Of a DNA stretch of 64,000 nucleotides, positions 1 through 9,600 are shown piece after piece. This DNA comes from Geothrix oryzae (lineage in GTDB: Bacteria > Acidobacteriota > Holophagae > Holophagales > Holophagaceae). A program made the position numbers and the translations under genes. The stretch is taken from positions 1,550,001 to 1,614,000 of the forward strand of contig NZ_AP027079.1 in assembly GCF_030295385.1 (NCBI RefSeq), given 5' to 3'. Every line of letters begins with the position of its first letter. Positions within the stretch are counted from its first letter, which is position 1. The notes under the pieces were generated by a model that did not search any database, had not been told where the DNA came from, and was given only the letters and a program-made list of their open reading frames with translations.

Positions 1-63
1 GGCGGCGCTAAGGAAGGCCAGTAAGCTCAGGCCGGGATTGGCGGAAAGCCAGGAGAGGTCCAT
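1..63 (-). CDS. Partial 5' end of an unidentified, probably membrane or exported protein
   Basis: An ATG at 63-61 on the minus strand opens a frame that stays open to the window edge (21 codons). It is preceded at normal distance by a GGAG ribosome-binding-like sequence. The translated start is MDLSWLSANPGLSLLAFLSA, which turns hydrophobic after about ten residues, as a first membrane helix or signal anchor would. Only this tip is present, so the family cannot be named. It would be transcribed divergently from the gene at 284. Existence is an inference from start, spacing and hydrophobicity. Confidence 0.4.
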   Translation of the reverse strand, partial: MDLSWLSANPGLSLLAFLSAA

Positions 64-283
64 GAGGACTCCAGGGGACGGGTTGCTTGGAGTGTACCGG
101 CCCGGGGCGCCGTCCCGCCCGGAGTCCGGAGGCCTTCCGTGGTCCCGCGCCCCGGCTCGAGTTCGAGCGGGCACCGGGGATCCAACGCGGAAAGAACCAT
201 ATGAAGGCTGTGAACATAGGCGGGCCGACCTTCCGCGCCGTGACGGGCATCACCATTTTCCGGGGCGCGGGTAGTCTGGTCGC

Positions 284-907
284 ATGGGCGGATGGCTGGA
301 GTGGCTTCAGGAGCGGCGTGGAGCCGTGGTCGTGGCGATCGTGGCGGCCCTGACTGGGCTCTGGTGGTGGCAGGGGCGGCCCGTGACCCAGCCGCCGGGG
401 ATGCTCGCGCCGGAGGACCCGCTCCAGGCCCCGCCGGAGGCCCCGGCCCCCTGGACCTTCCGGAACCACTCGCTCACGGCCCTCGCGCGGTTCGAGCTGC
501 GGGCGCGGGTGCTGGGCGTGGAACGATACCGCTTCGACCGGCCCGCCGAGCTGTCTCCCGTGGACTTCGCCCTGGGCTGGGGGCCCATGTCGGATTCCCG
601 GATCCTGGACGCCTTCAGCATCCAGCAGCGGGACCGCTGGTATTTCTGGAGCAGCCCCCGGATGCCGATTCCCGAGGCCGAAGTCATCGCCCACAGCGCC
701 AACATGCACCTGATCCCGGCCACGCCGCTCGTGGAGAAGCGCCTGCTGGCCGTGAAGCCGGGGCAGGTGGTGGCGCTCCGGGGCCAGCTCGTGCGGGCGG
801 ACGGGAAGGATGGCTGGCACTGGGTGAGCAGCCTCACCCGGACGGATACCGGCGATGGCTCCTGCGAGGTGATCTGGGTGGAGTCCGTGCGGGTGACAGA
901 CCGCTAG
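284..907 (+). CDS. Hypothetical membrane-anchored periplasmic protein
   Basis: A 207-residue protein. A short charged N-terminus is followed by one hydrophobic segment at about residues 13-29 (GAVVVAIVAALTGLWWW), then a soluble domain that would lie outside the inner membrane. The domain has conserved-looking blocks such as LGWGPMSD, IQQRDRWYFW and HSANMHLIPA. I associate these with small hypothetical proteins of Gram-negative bacteria, but I know no function. The ATG at 284 lies only about eight bases after a TAGTCT box that resembles a -10 element, so the start is unusual: either a leaderless message or a weak ribosome site. Its stop is 88 bp before the phosphotransacylase-kinase fusion on the same strand. 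Confidence 0.75.
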   Translation: MGGWLEWLQERRGAVVVAIVAALTGLWWWQGRPVTQPPGMLAPEDPLQAPPEAPAPWTFRNHSLTALARFELRARVLGVERYRFDRPAELSPVDFALGWGPMSDSRILDAFSIQQRDRWYFWSSPRMPIPEAEVIAHSANMHLIPATPLVEKRLLAVKPGQVVALRGQLVRADGKDGWHWVSSLTRTDTGDGSCEVIWVESVRVTDR

Positions 908-914
908 GACCAAA

Positions 915-942
915 TGTGACTTCTGGGTAGACAACATAGAAT
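915..942 (+). promoter_or_regulatory. Candidate sigma70-type promoter for the transacylase-kinase fusion
   Basis: TGTGAC (915-920), a 16-bp spacer, then TAGAAT (937-942), five of six bases like the -10 consensus. It lies in the 88-bp gap before the ATG at 996, which has its own GGAG site. The -35 match is poor, so this is a weak prediction. Confidence 0.3.
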
Positions 943-995
943 CTTCCGCCTGATAGACTCGGCAGGTTGAAGGCCCCCAGTGGTCTTGGAGTCCC

Positions 996-3206
996 ATGTT
1001 TGACATCGAAGCGTCCCTCGACAGCCGACTGCTGGCCGAACCCCGGAACCGCCCCACGGTGGTGTTTCCGGAGGCCCTGGATCCCCGCACCCTTGAAGCC
1101 GCCTGCTTCCTGAGCCGGTTCATCCGGCCCGTGTTCCTGGCGCCCGAAGCCGAGGTGCGCGCCGTGGCCGCCCAGCACCTGGCCCATCTGGGCGCCGACC
1201 GCGTGGCCTACACGCTGTCGGAGAGCGCCTTCGTGGTGCCCGCCACCCGGCCCGACCTGGTGGAGGCCTTCGCCACCGCCTGCGTGGACTTCGGCCGGAC
1301 CCACGGCCGGCCCATGAGCCTGGACGAGGCCCGCCTGCTGGTGTCCGAACCCGGGCGCTTCGGCATCTGGGCCGTGAAGCAGGGCCATGCCGACATGGTC
1401 GTGGGCGGGGCCATCCACGAGCCCAAGGCCTTCTTCCGGCCCATGGTGGAGCTGCTGGCCCACCGGAGCGTCGCCTGCGAGGCGGGCGTGTTCGTGCTGC
1501 CGGATTCCCACCCCAACGATGTCTATCCCCACAACATCGTGGTGTTCGGCGATGTGGGCGTGAACGCGACCATGACGCCGCGCACCCTGGCCGAGGTGGC
1601 CGTGGGCACCTGCGCCGTGGCCCGCGACCTCTTCCCGGAGGAGGTGCTGCCGGAGATCCGCTGCGCCATGGTGTCCTATTCGAACCGCGGCAGCGACGAG
1701 GGCCCCTCGCCCGAGCTGGTGCGGCAGGCGGCTGATTTGGTGCCGGACATCCTGGCTGAGCGCATCGCCCACAGCACCCGCTACGCCAGCATCCACATCC
1801 GCGGCGAGGTGAAGGTGAGCGTGGCGCTGTCCCGCCGGTCCGCCGACCTCTACCACCCGGACGGCCTGCCCTGGGAGGGCGGGCCCAATGTGATCGTCTG
1901 CCCCAACCTCGACATGGGCAACCTGCTCTATCACCTCTACGCCACCCGGTTCCCCGAGGCGCGGAAGTTCCCGGTCATGTTCGGCCTCTGGTTCCAGGGC
2001 GTGGACCTGCCCATGGACTGCACGCCCGAGGACATCCGCCTCGCCGTGAAGGCCTCGGTCCTGCGTCTACACGCCTACGGCGAGTGGAAGCGCACCCCCA
2101 AGGACACCTTCTTCCGGCGCCATCGCGTGCTGGTGCTGAACCCCGGCTCGACCTCCACCAAGACCTCGATCTTCGAGGGCGACGAGGAGCGCTTCACCGA
2201 GGAGCTCCAGCACCCGGCCGAAGAGCTGAAGGCCTTCGAGGGGCGGCCCATCACCGAGCAGTTCGCCTTCCGCAAGCAGTCCGTGCTGCGCTTCCTCGCG
2301 GACAAGGGGCTGTCCCTGGGCGATCTCGATGCCGTGGCCGGCCGGGGCGGCCTGCTGCGGCCTATTCCCCACGGCACCTGGACCGTGGGGCCCGCCATGC
2401 TGGAGGACCTGAAGGCCGGCCAGCGCGGCGAGCACGCTTCCAACCTGGGGGCGCTCATCGCCTCCGAGCTGGTGGCCGGAACGGGCAAGCCCGCCTACAT
2501 CGTGGATCCCGTGGTGGTGGACGAGGCCGATCCCAAGGTGAAGATCACGGGCCTGAAGGAGCTGCCGCGCCGCGTGATCAGCCACGCCCTCAACCAGATC
2601 GCCACGGCCCGCCGCTACGCCGAGGAGCACGAGACCTTCTACGAGCGCATCAATGTGATCGTGGCCCACATGGGCGGCGGCATCACCGTGGGCGCCCATC
2701 GCCGGGGCCGCTACATCGATGTGAACAACGGGCTGGATGGCGAAGGGCCGTTCTCCCCCCAGCGCACGGGCACCCTGCCGGTGGGGCAGCTCATCGACCT
2801 CTGCTTCTCCGGCAAGTACACCAAGGCGGAACTGAAGCTCCTGAACAAGGGGCGGGGAGGCCTCATCGACCTGCTGGGCACCTCCGACATGCGCGAGGTG
2901 GAGCGCCGCGTGGACGCGGGCGACGCCGAAGCGAAGGCGGTCTATGACGCGCTCGCCTACCAGATCGCCAAGGCCATCACGGCCCTCGTGCCCGCCTTCG
3001 GCGGCGACCGCATCGACGCTGTCCTGCTCACGGGCGGCATGGCGCGCTCGCCGAAGCTGGTGGGCGAGCTGAACCGCCTCACCGCGGCCCTGGGCTGCCC
3101 CGTGAAGGTCTATCCCGGCGAGAACGAGATGGCCGCCCTCGCCAAGGGGGCCCTGCGCGTGCTGTCCGGACGGGAGACCGCCAAGGACTATCCCCCTCAG
3201 GCTTAA
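996..3206 (+). CDS. Fused phosphotransacylase - butyrate kinase (bifunctional acyl-CoA/acyl-phosphate enzyme)
   Basis: A 736-residue protein with two enzyme domains. Residues 1-370 resemble the Pta/Ptb phosphate acyltransferase family: ADMVVGGAIHEPKAFFRP, a PNLDMGNLLYHL stretch like the Pta PDLDAGNI motif, and a final helix region. Residues 376-730 are a complete butyrate/acetate-type kinase of the ASKHA fold, starting with VLVLNPGSTSTK (phosphate 1 loop), then AHMGGGITVG, the NNGLDGEGPFSPQRTGTLP block and LLTGGMARSP. Separate Ptb and Buk proteins are about 300 and 355 residues, so both halves are full length. Inferred role: acyl-CoA + Pi to acyl phosphate, then ATP formation, in one cytoplasmic polypeptide. 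Whether it prefers acetyl or butyryl (or branched) substrates cannot be read from the sequence. The start has a GGAG site six bases upstream. Confidence 0.88.
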   Translation: MFDIEASLDSRLLAEPRNRPTVVFPEALDPRTLEAACFLSRFIRPVFLAPEAEVRAVAAQHLAHLGADRVAYTLSESAFVVPATRPDLVEAFATACVDFGRTHGRPMSLDEARLLVSEPGRFGIWAVKQGHADMVVGGAIHEPKAFFRPMVELLAHRSVACEAGVFVLPDSHPNDVYPHNIVVFGDVGVNATMTPRTLAEVAVGTCAVARDLFPEEVLPEIRCAMVSYSNRGSDEGPSPELVRQAADLVPDILAERIAHSTRYASIHIRGEVKVSVALSRRSADLYHPDGLPWEGGPNVIVCPNLDMGNLLYHLYATRFPEARKFPVMFGLWFQGVDLPMDCTPEDIRLAVKASVLRLHAYGEWKRTPKDTFFRRHRVLVLNPGSTSTKTSIFEGDEERFTEELQHPAEELKAFEGRPITEQFAFRKQSVLRFLADKGLSLGDLDAVAGRGGLLRPIPHGTWTVGPAMLEDLKAGQRGEHASNLGALIASELVAGTGKPAYIVDPVVVDEADPKVKITGLKELPRRVISHALNQIATARRYAEEHETFYERINVIVAHMGGGITVGAHRRGRYIDVNNGLDGEGPFSPQRTGTLPVGQLIDLCFSGKYTKAELKLLNKGRGGLIDLLGTSDMREVERRVDAGDAEAKAVYDALAYQIAKAITALVPAFGGDRIDAVLLTGGMARSPKLVGELNRLTAALGCPVKVYPGENEMAALAKGALRVLSGRETAKDYPPQA

Positions 3207-3231
3207 GGGCCAGCAGCGGTCCTACTCGTCC

Positions 3232-3996
3232 CTACTCGTCGTAGAACCGGGCGAACTCCGAGACGGGCGCCCGCTCGGTGACGAGGGCGTTCTCGGGGGC
3301 CGAGGGATCGGCGTACCCGAGGGCCATGCCGCAGATCACCATCTGCTCCGGCCCCAGGCCCAGCTCCTCGGCGATGACGCGGTGGAACTGGGTGAAGGCG
3401 GCCTGGGGGCAGGTGTCCAGACCCCGGGCCCGGGCCGCCACCATGATGTTCTGGAGGAACATGCCGTAGTCCAGCCAGCTGCCCACCTGCAGGATGCGGT
3501 CCATGGTGAAGATGAGGCCCACGGGCGCATCGAAGAACCGGTAGTTGCGGCCATGCTGCGCGTGCATGCCGGCCCGGTCCGACTTCGCGATGCCCAGGAG
3601 GCCGTAGAGATCCCAGCCCACCTTCCGGCGTCGCTCGAGGTAGGGCGAAGTCCATTCCTTAGGGTAGTAGTCGTACTCCCGCTCGTGGCGGGCCAGCTCC
3701 GCGGGGTCGGCGTAGATCGCGAGGATCCTGTCCGAGAGCCGCGCCAGCGCCGCGCCGGTCAGCACATGCACCTGCCAGGGCTGGAGGTTCGTGCCCGAAG
3801 GCGCCCGCGAAGCCACCCGCAGGATGTCCTCCACCGCGGCCCGGGGCACGGGCGTGGGCTGGAAGGCCCGGATCGAGCGGCGGCCCGTAATGGCGGCATC
3901 GACGAGGGCGGTTTCGGCGGTGGTGGGCGGGGCTGTGGGGTCGATTGGGTCGTTCGGGTTCACGGGCGCACGCTCCCAGGGGCTGGTCCCCTTCAT
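3232..3996 (-). CDS. Nitroreductase-family flavoprotein
   Basis: A 254-residue cytoplasmic FMN oxidoreductase of the nitroreductase superfamily. The FMN phosphate motif GRRSIRAF is at about residues 38-45, RAPSGTNLQPWQV follows, and the late segment DTCPQAAF with GMALGYADP is typical of the PnbA/NfsB-like branch. About 30 proline- and acid-rich residues precede the domain; the true start could be a later codon. It begins 17 bp after the stop of the phosphotransbutyrylase gene on the same strand and probably shares its transcript. Natural substrate unknown. A 10-bp tandem duplication lies exactly over its stop codon (see findings). Confidence 0.85.
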   Translation of the reverse strand: MKGTSPWERAPVNPNDPIDPTAPPTTAETALVDAAITGRRSIRAFQPTPVPRAAVEDILRVASRAPSGTNLQPWQVHVLTGAALARLSDRILAIYADPAELARHEREYDYYPKEWTSPYLERRRKVGWDLYGLLGIAKSDRAGMHAQHGRNYRFFDAPVGLIFTMDRILQVGSWLDYGMFLQNIMVAARARGLDTCPQAAFTQFHRVIAEELGLGPEQMVICGMALGYADPSAPENALVTERAPVSEFARFYDE

Positions 3997-4013
3997 TCTG
4001 CCGCGGACCCGGC

Positions 4014-4916
4014 TCAGGCCAGCAGGGCCGCCAGGGCGATGGAGCTGAGCTTGGTCTTGGCGCTGTCGCCGCGGCTGCTGAGGACGCAGGGGACGCGGGC
4101 GCCCGTGACGACGGCGGCGATCTCGGCGCCGCCCAGCTTGGTGCCGGCCTTGTAGAAGGTGTTGCCCGCCTCGAGGTTGGGGAAGAGCAGGCAGTCGGCA
4201 TCGCCGGCCACGGGGCCGCCCATGCCCTTGATGCGGGCCGACTCGGGGTCGATGGCCCCGTCCAGGGCCATGGGACCGTCCACGAGGGCCCCCTTGATCT
4301 GGCCGCGGTCCGCCATTTTCGACAGCATGGCCGCCTCGGCGCTGGACGCGATCTTCGGCATGACCTGCTCCGAGGCCGACAGCACGGCCACCTTGGGGAC
4401 TTCCACCCCCAGGGCCCTGGCCACCTTCACCAGGTAGCCCAGGATGGCGACCTTCTCCTTGAACTCGGGCTCGGGGATCACGGCCACATCGCCGGCGATG
4501 AGGAGCTTGGGGTGGCCCGGATGCTCCATCACGGTCACATGGCTCAGGATGGCGCCGGGATCGAGCAGGCCCTGCTCCTTGTTGAGGATGGCCCGCATGT
4601 ACTTGTCCGTGCTGAGCAGGCCCTTCATGAGCAGATCGGCCTCGCCGAACCGGACCATGGCCACGGCCTTGGCGGCGGCCTCGGTATCCGTCGGCGCATG
4701 GACCATGCGGAAGCGCTCCTTCGGCAGGCCCTGCTCCTGGCAGACCTTCACCATGAGGGGTTCATCCCCCACGAGGATGGCCTGCACCAGGCCCGCCTCC
4801 ACGGCGGCGTTCACAGCCTCCAGGGTGTGGGCGTCGTTGGCCCAGGCCACCACCAGCCGCTTGTGGGGACGGTTCTTCACGGCAAGGAGCAAGTCGTCGA
4901 GGGTGTTGATCCGCAT
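4014..4916 (-). CDS. ptb: Phosphate butyryltransferase (Ptb-type phosphotransacylase)
   Basis: A 300-residue, full-length Ptb-family enzyme (usual length about 300). It converts acyl-CoA and phosphate to acyl phosphate and CoA. Supporting blocks are ADLLMKGLLSTDKYMRA, LSHVTVMEHPGHPKLL, LVDGPMALDGAIDPESA, LLFPNLEAGNTFYK and VVTGARVPCVLSSRGDS near the C-terminus. The ATG at 4916 follows AGGATCC on the minus strand; longer upstream reading has no ribosome site. It is convergent with the fused transacylase-kinase less than 1 kb away and heads a probable two-gene operon with the nitroreductase. I infer it feeds acyl phosphate to a kinase such as the fusion's C-terminal half. Confidence 0.9.
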   Translation of the reverse strand: MRINTLDDLLLAVKNRPHKRLVVAWANDAHTLEAVNAAVEAGLVQAILVGDEPLMVKVCQEQGLPKERFRMVHAPTDTEAAAKAVAMVRFGEADLLMKGLLSTDKYMRAILNKEQGLLDPGAILSHVTVMEHPGHPKLLIAGDVAVIPEPEFKEKVAILGYLVKVARALGVEVPKVAVLSASEQVMPKIASSAEAAMLSKMADRGQIKGALVDGPMALDGAIDPESARIKGMGGPVAGDADCLLFPNLEAGNTFYKAGTKLGGAEIAAVVTGARVPCVLSSRGDSAKTKLSSIALAALLA

Positions 4917-4968
4917 GGGGGATCCTGTCGAAAGGCCGGTCGTACCGGCGGGCCCTGGGGAAGGTAGC

Positions 4969-5391
4969 ATGGTCGCCATGGCCGTCTCTGTGAGCTTCCG
5001 CACATACCTCCTGGAACAACTGGGGCGGATCCGCCCCGTCACCGCACGGGCGATGTTCGGCGGTCTCTGCTTCTTCGCCGAGGGCCGCGCCTTCGCCCTG
5101 GCGGACGACGGCGTGCTGTATTTCAAGGTGGACGCCACCAACCGCCCCGATTTCGAGGCTGCGGGCATGGGCCCCTTCCTGCCCTTCGGCGACCCCGGCA
5201 AGCCCATGGGCTACTACGAGCTGCCCGAGGATGTGCTGGAGGATGCGGACGAACTGGCCCGCTGGATGGCCAAGGCCATCGCCGTGGCAGAGCGGGCCAA
5301 GGCCAAGGCCAAGCCCAAAGCCAAGCCCAAAGCCCCGGCCGCGCCCAAGGGGCCCGCAAAGCCCGGGACCCGGGGGAGCTCGCGCCGATGA
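4969..5391 (+). CDS. TfoX N-terminal-domain protein with Lys/Pro/Ala-rich tail
   Basis: A 140-residue protein. Residues 5-100 match the TfoX/Sxy N-terminal fold: RPVTARAMFGGLCFF, DGVLYFKVDATN and PMGYYELPEDV. The TfoX C-terminal domain is absent, so it is not a full competence regulator. The last 35 residues are low complexity (repeated AKAKAKPKAKPK), reflected in a near-repeat of the DNA, and could bind nucleic acid or be disordered. The ATG at 4969 is chosen because GGGGAAGG lies at good spacing; a second in-frame ATG is at 4978. It is divergent from ptb (52-bp gap) and its stop overlaps the next start as ATGA, so translation is probably coupled. Confidence 0.8.
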   Translation: MVAMAVSVSFRTYLLEQLGRIRPVTARAMFGGLCFFAEGRAFALADDGVLYFKVDATNRPDFEAAGMGPFLPFGDPGKPMGYYELPEDVLEDADELARWMAKAIAVAERAKAKAKPKAKPKAPAAPKGPAKPGTRGSSRR

Positions 5392-5909
5392 CGACCGCCA
5401 CCCTCCGACCCGCCACCGTGGCGGACGCCGCCCTCCTGGCCGACTTGGGCGCCCGCACCTTCACCGAGACCTTCGAGGCGATCTGTTCGCCGCCGGATCT
5501 GGCGGCGTTCCTCCAGGCGACCTACGGCGAGGCGCTCCAGCGGGTCGAGCTGGCCGATCCTTCGCGGCCGGGCCTGGTGCTGGAGCTGGAGGGCGTTCCC
5601 GTCGGCTTCGCGCAGCTCCGCCTGGGGCACCGGGAGCCCTGCGTGGAGGGTGCGCGGCCTGCGGAGCTGCAGCGCATCTACCTCCTGAGGTCCGCGCAGG
5701 GCGGGGGCCGGGGGGCGGCCCTGATGGCGGCCTGCCTCGACCTGGCCCGGGCCTGGGGCGCGGATGTGCTCTGGCTGGGCGTGTGGGAGCACAACGACAA
5801 GGCCCTGGCCTTCTACGGCCGCTGCGGCTTCCGCGAAGCCGGCGACCACATCTTCCAGATCGGGCAGCAGGTGGACCGCGACCTGATCCTGGTGAAGGAC
5901 CTGGCTTGA
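5388..5909 (+). CDS. GNAT-family N-acetyltransferase
   Basis: A 173-residue GNAT protein. The N-terminal block LRPATVADAALLADLGARTF, the acetyl-CoA loop around GGGRGAALM (about residues 103-112) and the late motif NDKALAFYGRCGF are standard for the fold. The LGARTFTETF and LQATYGEA segments resemble the PaiA-like subgroup, shared with the second GNAT at 53836-54354. The acceptor cannot be predicted. Start and stop overlap both neighbours (ATGA upstream, TTGA downstream), so tfoX-like, GNAT and rsmE read as one translationally coupled operon. Confidence 0.85.
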   Translation: MTTATLRPATVADAALLADLGARTFTETFEAICSPPDLAAFLQATYGEALQRVELADPSRPGLVLELEGVPVGFAQLRLGHREPCVEGARPAELQRIYLLRSAQGGGRGAALMAACLDLARAWGADVLWLGVWEHNDKALAFYGRCGFREAGDHIFQIGQQVDRDLILVKDLA

Positions 5910-6613
5910 ACCTGGTGCTGCTGCTCCCGGAGGACCTGGTGGCCCCGGACCGCGCCCGCCTCACCGGGCGGCGGCTGGCCCATGTGCGCGAAGTGCACCG
6001 GGCCGCGATCGGAGCCGACCTCGCCGTGGGCCTGCTGGGCGGGATGATGGGCCGGGGCAGGGTGCTGCGCCTGGACGACGAGTCCCTGGAACTGGCCCTG
6101 ACGCTGGATCAGGCGCCGCCGCCCAAGCTGCCGCTCACCCTGCTGATCGCCCTGCCTCGGCCCAAGGTCCTGAACCGGGTGGTGGCCGCCGCCGCCAGCC
6201 TGGGCGCCGCGCGCCTCGTGCTGCTCAACGCGTGGAAGGTGGAGAAGGCCTACTGGGCCAGCCCCCGCATGAGGCCCGAGAACCTGCGCGACCAGCTGAT
6301 CCTGGGGCTGGAGCAGGCCAAGGACACGGCGCTGCCGGAGCTGCGCCTGGCGCGGCTCTTCCGGCCCTTCGTGGAGGACGAGCTGCCGGGGCTGCTGGCG
6401 GGCGGCACGGGCCTCCTGGCCCATCCCGGCACCGGCGGGGCGGCGCCGAAGGTGCTGGCGGGGCCGATCACCCTGGCCATCGGCCCCGAGGGCGGGTGGA
6501 TCGAGGCGGAAACCCAGAGCCTCCTGAAGGCGGGGATGCGCCCCCTGGATCTGGGCCCCCGCATCCTCCGCACCGAGACGGCCCTGGCGGCGCTGGTGGG
6601 CAAACTCTTCTAG
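5906..6613 (+). CDS. rsmE: 16S rRNA (uracil1498-N3)-methyltransferase RsmE
   Basis: A 235-residue SPOUT-class methyltransferase, the usual RsmE length. It uses SAM to methylate U1498 of 16S rRNA. The N-terminal PUA-like part contains GRRLAHVREVHR. The C-terminal knot region has ITLAIGPEGGWIEAE and LGPRILRTETA, the family's SAM-binding signature. The TTG start at 5906 overlaps the preceding stop as TTGA and has GAAGGA seven bases upstream. This gives the typical MNLVLLLPED opening, better than the GTG at 5915. Last gene of the three-gene overlapping run. Confidence 0.92.
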   Translation: MNLVLLLPEDLVAPDRARLTGRRLAHVREVHRAAIGADLAVGLLGGMMGRGRVLRLDDESLELALTLDQAPPPKLPLTLLIALPRPKVLNRVVAAAASLGAARLVLLNAWKVEKAYWASPRMRPENLRDQLILGLEQAKDTALPELRLARLFRPFVEDELPGLLAGGTGLLAHPGTGGAAPKVLAGPITLAIGPEGGWIEAETQSLLKAGMRPLDLGPRILRTETALAALVGKLF

Positions 6614-6677
6614 ACGCTCCGGTTCCACATTCATCGTTTCACGATGTATGATGGCGAACCCGTTCCCGGAGTCTTTG

Positions 6678-9600
6678 ATGCTGAGCTTCCGCGTTTCCGC
6701 CCTCGCGCTCGTGGCCTTTGCCCTGGTGGCCCAGGACCGCGCCCCCCGCTTCGTCAGCGCGCCCGATGTGAAGGGCGACCGCGTGGTGTTCACCTGGGAG
6801 GATGACCTCTGGCTCGGCTCCCTCAAGGGCGGCGCCGCCCGGCGGCTCACGACGCATCCCGGCCTGGAGACGGCGGCCCGGTTCAGCCCCGACGGCCGGT
6901 GGATCGCCTTCAGCGCCCAGTACGACGGTGTCACCCAGGTCTATGTGATGCCCGCGGAGGGCGGCGCGCCCAGGCGCCTCACCTGGGCGGGCGCGGCCAC
7001 CGTGCAGGGCTGGACGCCGGATGGCCGGAAGGTCGTCTACAAGACCGTCGCCGATCACGACTTCCGCCCCGTGGAGCGGCTCCTCGCCGTGGACCTGGAG
7101 GGCCACGAGCCCGAGGCGCTGCCGGCGCCGCGCGGCGTCCAGGGCACGGTCTCGCCGGACGGCGGGCGCCTGGCCTACAGCACCAAGGGCGTGGTGGAGT
7201 ACTACTGGAAGCGCTACAAGGGTGGCCGCCATCAGGACCTGTGGCTGGCCGACCTGAAGAGCGGCCGGTTCGAGAAGCTCACGGATTATGTGGGCCGGAA
7301 CGGCGCGCCCATCTGGGCCGACGGGAAGGTGGTCTTCGAGTCCGACCGCGGCAGCAACGGCATCACGAACCTCTATGCCGTGGACCCGGCCACCAAGGCC
7401 GTGGAACAGCTCACGGACCTCAAGGACTTCGATGTGCAGCAGCCCAGCAGCGATGGCCGCACTGTGGTCTTCGTGCAGGGGGGGCACCTGCAGGCCCTCG
7501 ATCTGGCCACCAAGGCCGTCCGCCCCGTGGCGGTGACCACCAGCAGCGATGGCTGGAAGGCCGCGCCGCGGTCCGTGAACCCCAAGGACTGGATCCAGGC
7601 CATGAGCCTGGTGGGCGGCACGGCCGTCTTCGAGGCCCGGGGCGAAGTGTTCCTCGTGCCCACGGACGCCGCGAAGCCCGCGAAGAACCTCACGCAGACG
7701 CCGGGCGTGCGTGAGCGCATGCCGCGCCTCTCGCCCGACGGCAAGCGCGTAGCCTACTTCAGCGATGCCAGCGGTGACTACGACCTGTATGTGCAGGCGG
7801 TGGACGGGACCCCGGAGCGGATCCCCACGGGCCTGAAGACCGCCCTCTATCACCTGGAGTGGAGCCCGGATGGGACGAAGGTCCTGTTCGGCGACAAGAG
7901 CTTCGCGCTGTACGTGATGGATGTCGCCAGCCGGAAGCTCACCAAGGTCGACGAGTCCCACGAGCTGAAGAACGACCAGTTCACCTGGGAGGTCAGCGAC
8001 TACGCCTGGGCGCCGGATTCCCAGTGGGTCGCCTACGCCTTCGTCGAGCCCAACCGCAACAGCCGCATCCACCTCTACAACCTGTCGACCAAGCAGAAGG
8101 TCACGCTGACCGATGGCTTCTACGACTGCCTGAACCCCCGCTTCGATCAGGATGGAAGCACCCTCTACTTCCTAAGCTACAACAACTTCCAGACACGGCT
8201 CGACCCCAGCCAGGACAACCACATCCAGTCCGCGCCGGTGCAGGTCATGGCCGTGAAGCTGAAGGCCGGCGACGAGAAGCCGGCGGCTTCCTCCTCCGCC
8301 GCAGGCACCTTCCGCATCGATGTGGCGGGCCTGTCGGAGCGCATCGCGCCCCTGCCGGTGAAGCCCGGCAACCTCTTCCACCTGCAGGCCGGCAAGGGCC
8401 TGGTGGGCTGGGACGAGGTCGAAGGCTGGGACGACAGCGTCGTGGAGGAGCTCTACGGGCCCCGGGGCGCGGACAAGTGGAAGCTGCACCTCTACGACCC
8501 CGCCGCCAAGAAGGACAAGGAAGTGGTGCTGACGGATCCGGTCAGCAGCTGGACCTTCGATGCCGAGGGCAGGCGGGTGCTCATCCGCAAGGGTGCCAAC
8601 TACCATGCGGGCGAGGCCGCGGCTCTGTTCGCCACCAAGGCCCTGCCCGAAAAGCTCGACCTGGAACGCATGACCATGACCGCGGCTCCCCGCGAGGAGT
8701 GGAAGCAGATCTTCGAGGACACCTGGCGCTGGTACCGGGACTTCTTCTACGACAAGGACATGAACGGCAACGACTGGAACGCCATCGGGGCCAAGTTCCG
8801 CGCCTGGCTGCCAGAGCTGAACTCCCGGCAGGAGCTGAACTGGCTCCTGAGCCAGATGGTGGGCGAGTTGAATGTCAGCCACACCTATGTGGGCGGTGGT
8901 GACCTCGGTCCCGCGCGGCCCGCGCCCAGCCTGGTGGCTCCCGGCTACCTGGGCGCCGACTTCACCGCCGACCATGGCTTCTACAAGTTCGCCAAGGTCT
9001 ATGGTCCCACGCCCTATGCCATGAACCTCAAGGCCCCCCTGGCCGATCCCGCCCCCAAGGTGAAGGAGGGCGAGTACCTGCTGGCCATCGACGGGAAGGC
9101 CCTGCGGGCCCCCGAGGCCATCCAGGCCCGCCTCCAGGTCATCAAGGGCCAGAAGGTGACGCTCACCGTGAACGCCAAGCCCTCGCTGGAAGGCGCCCGC
9201 ACCATCGAGGTGGAACCCGTCGCCAGCGACTGGAACCTGCGCTACGAGCGCTGGATCGCGGGCAACATCGCGGCCGTGGACAAGGCCTCCAACGGCCAGC
9301 TGGGCTACATGCACATCACGGCCATGGGCGACCAGAACATCGGCCAGTTCGACAAGTACTGGCGCGCCTTCCGCTACAAGAAGGGCCTCGTGGTCGATGT
9401 GCGCGGCAACGGCGGCGGCTGGACCGAGTACTTCATGATCGACAAGCTGGAGCGCAAGCAGGTGGGCTTCAATGTCATGCGCGGCGTGGCCCCCTTCCGC
9501 TACCCCAACACGGCCTCCGACGGCCGCTATGTCTTCCTCAGCAACGAGCAGAACGGCAGCGACGGCGAAGCCTTCCTCATGCATGTGAAGGCCCGCAACC

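Noticed and set aside
8-1123. Long minus-strand frame over the first kilobase
   Set aside because: It runs antisense to two genes and has His/Arg/Pro-rich shadow composition without a ribosome site.
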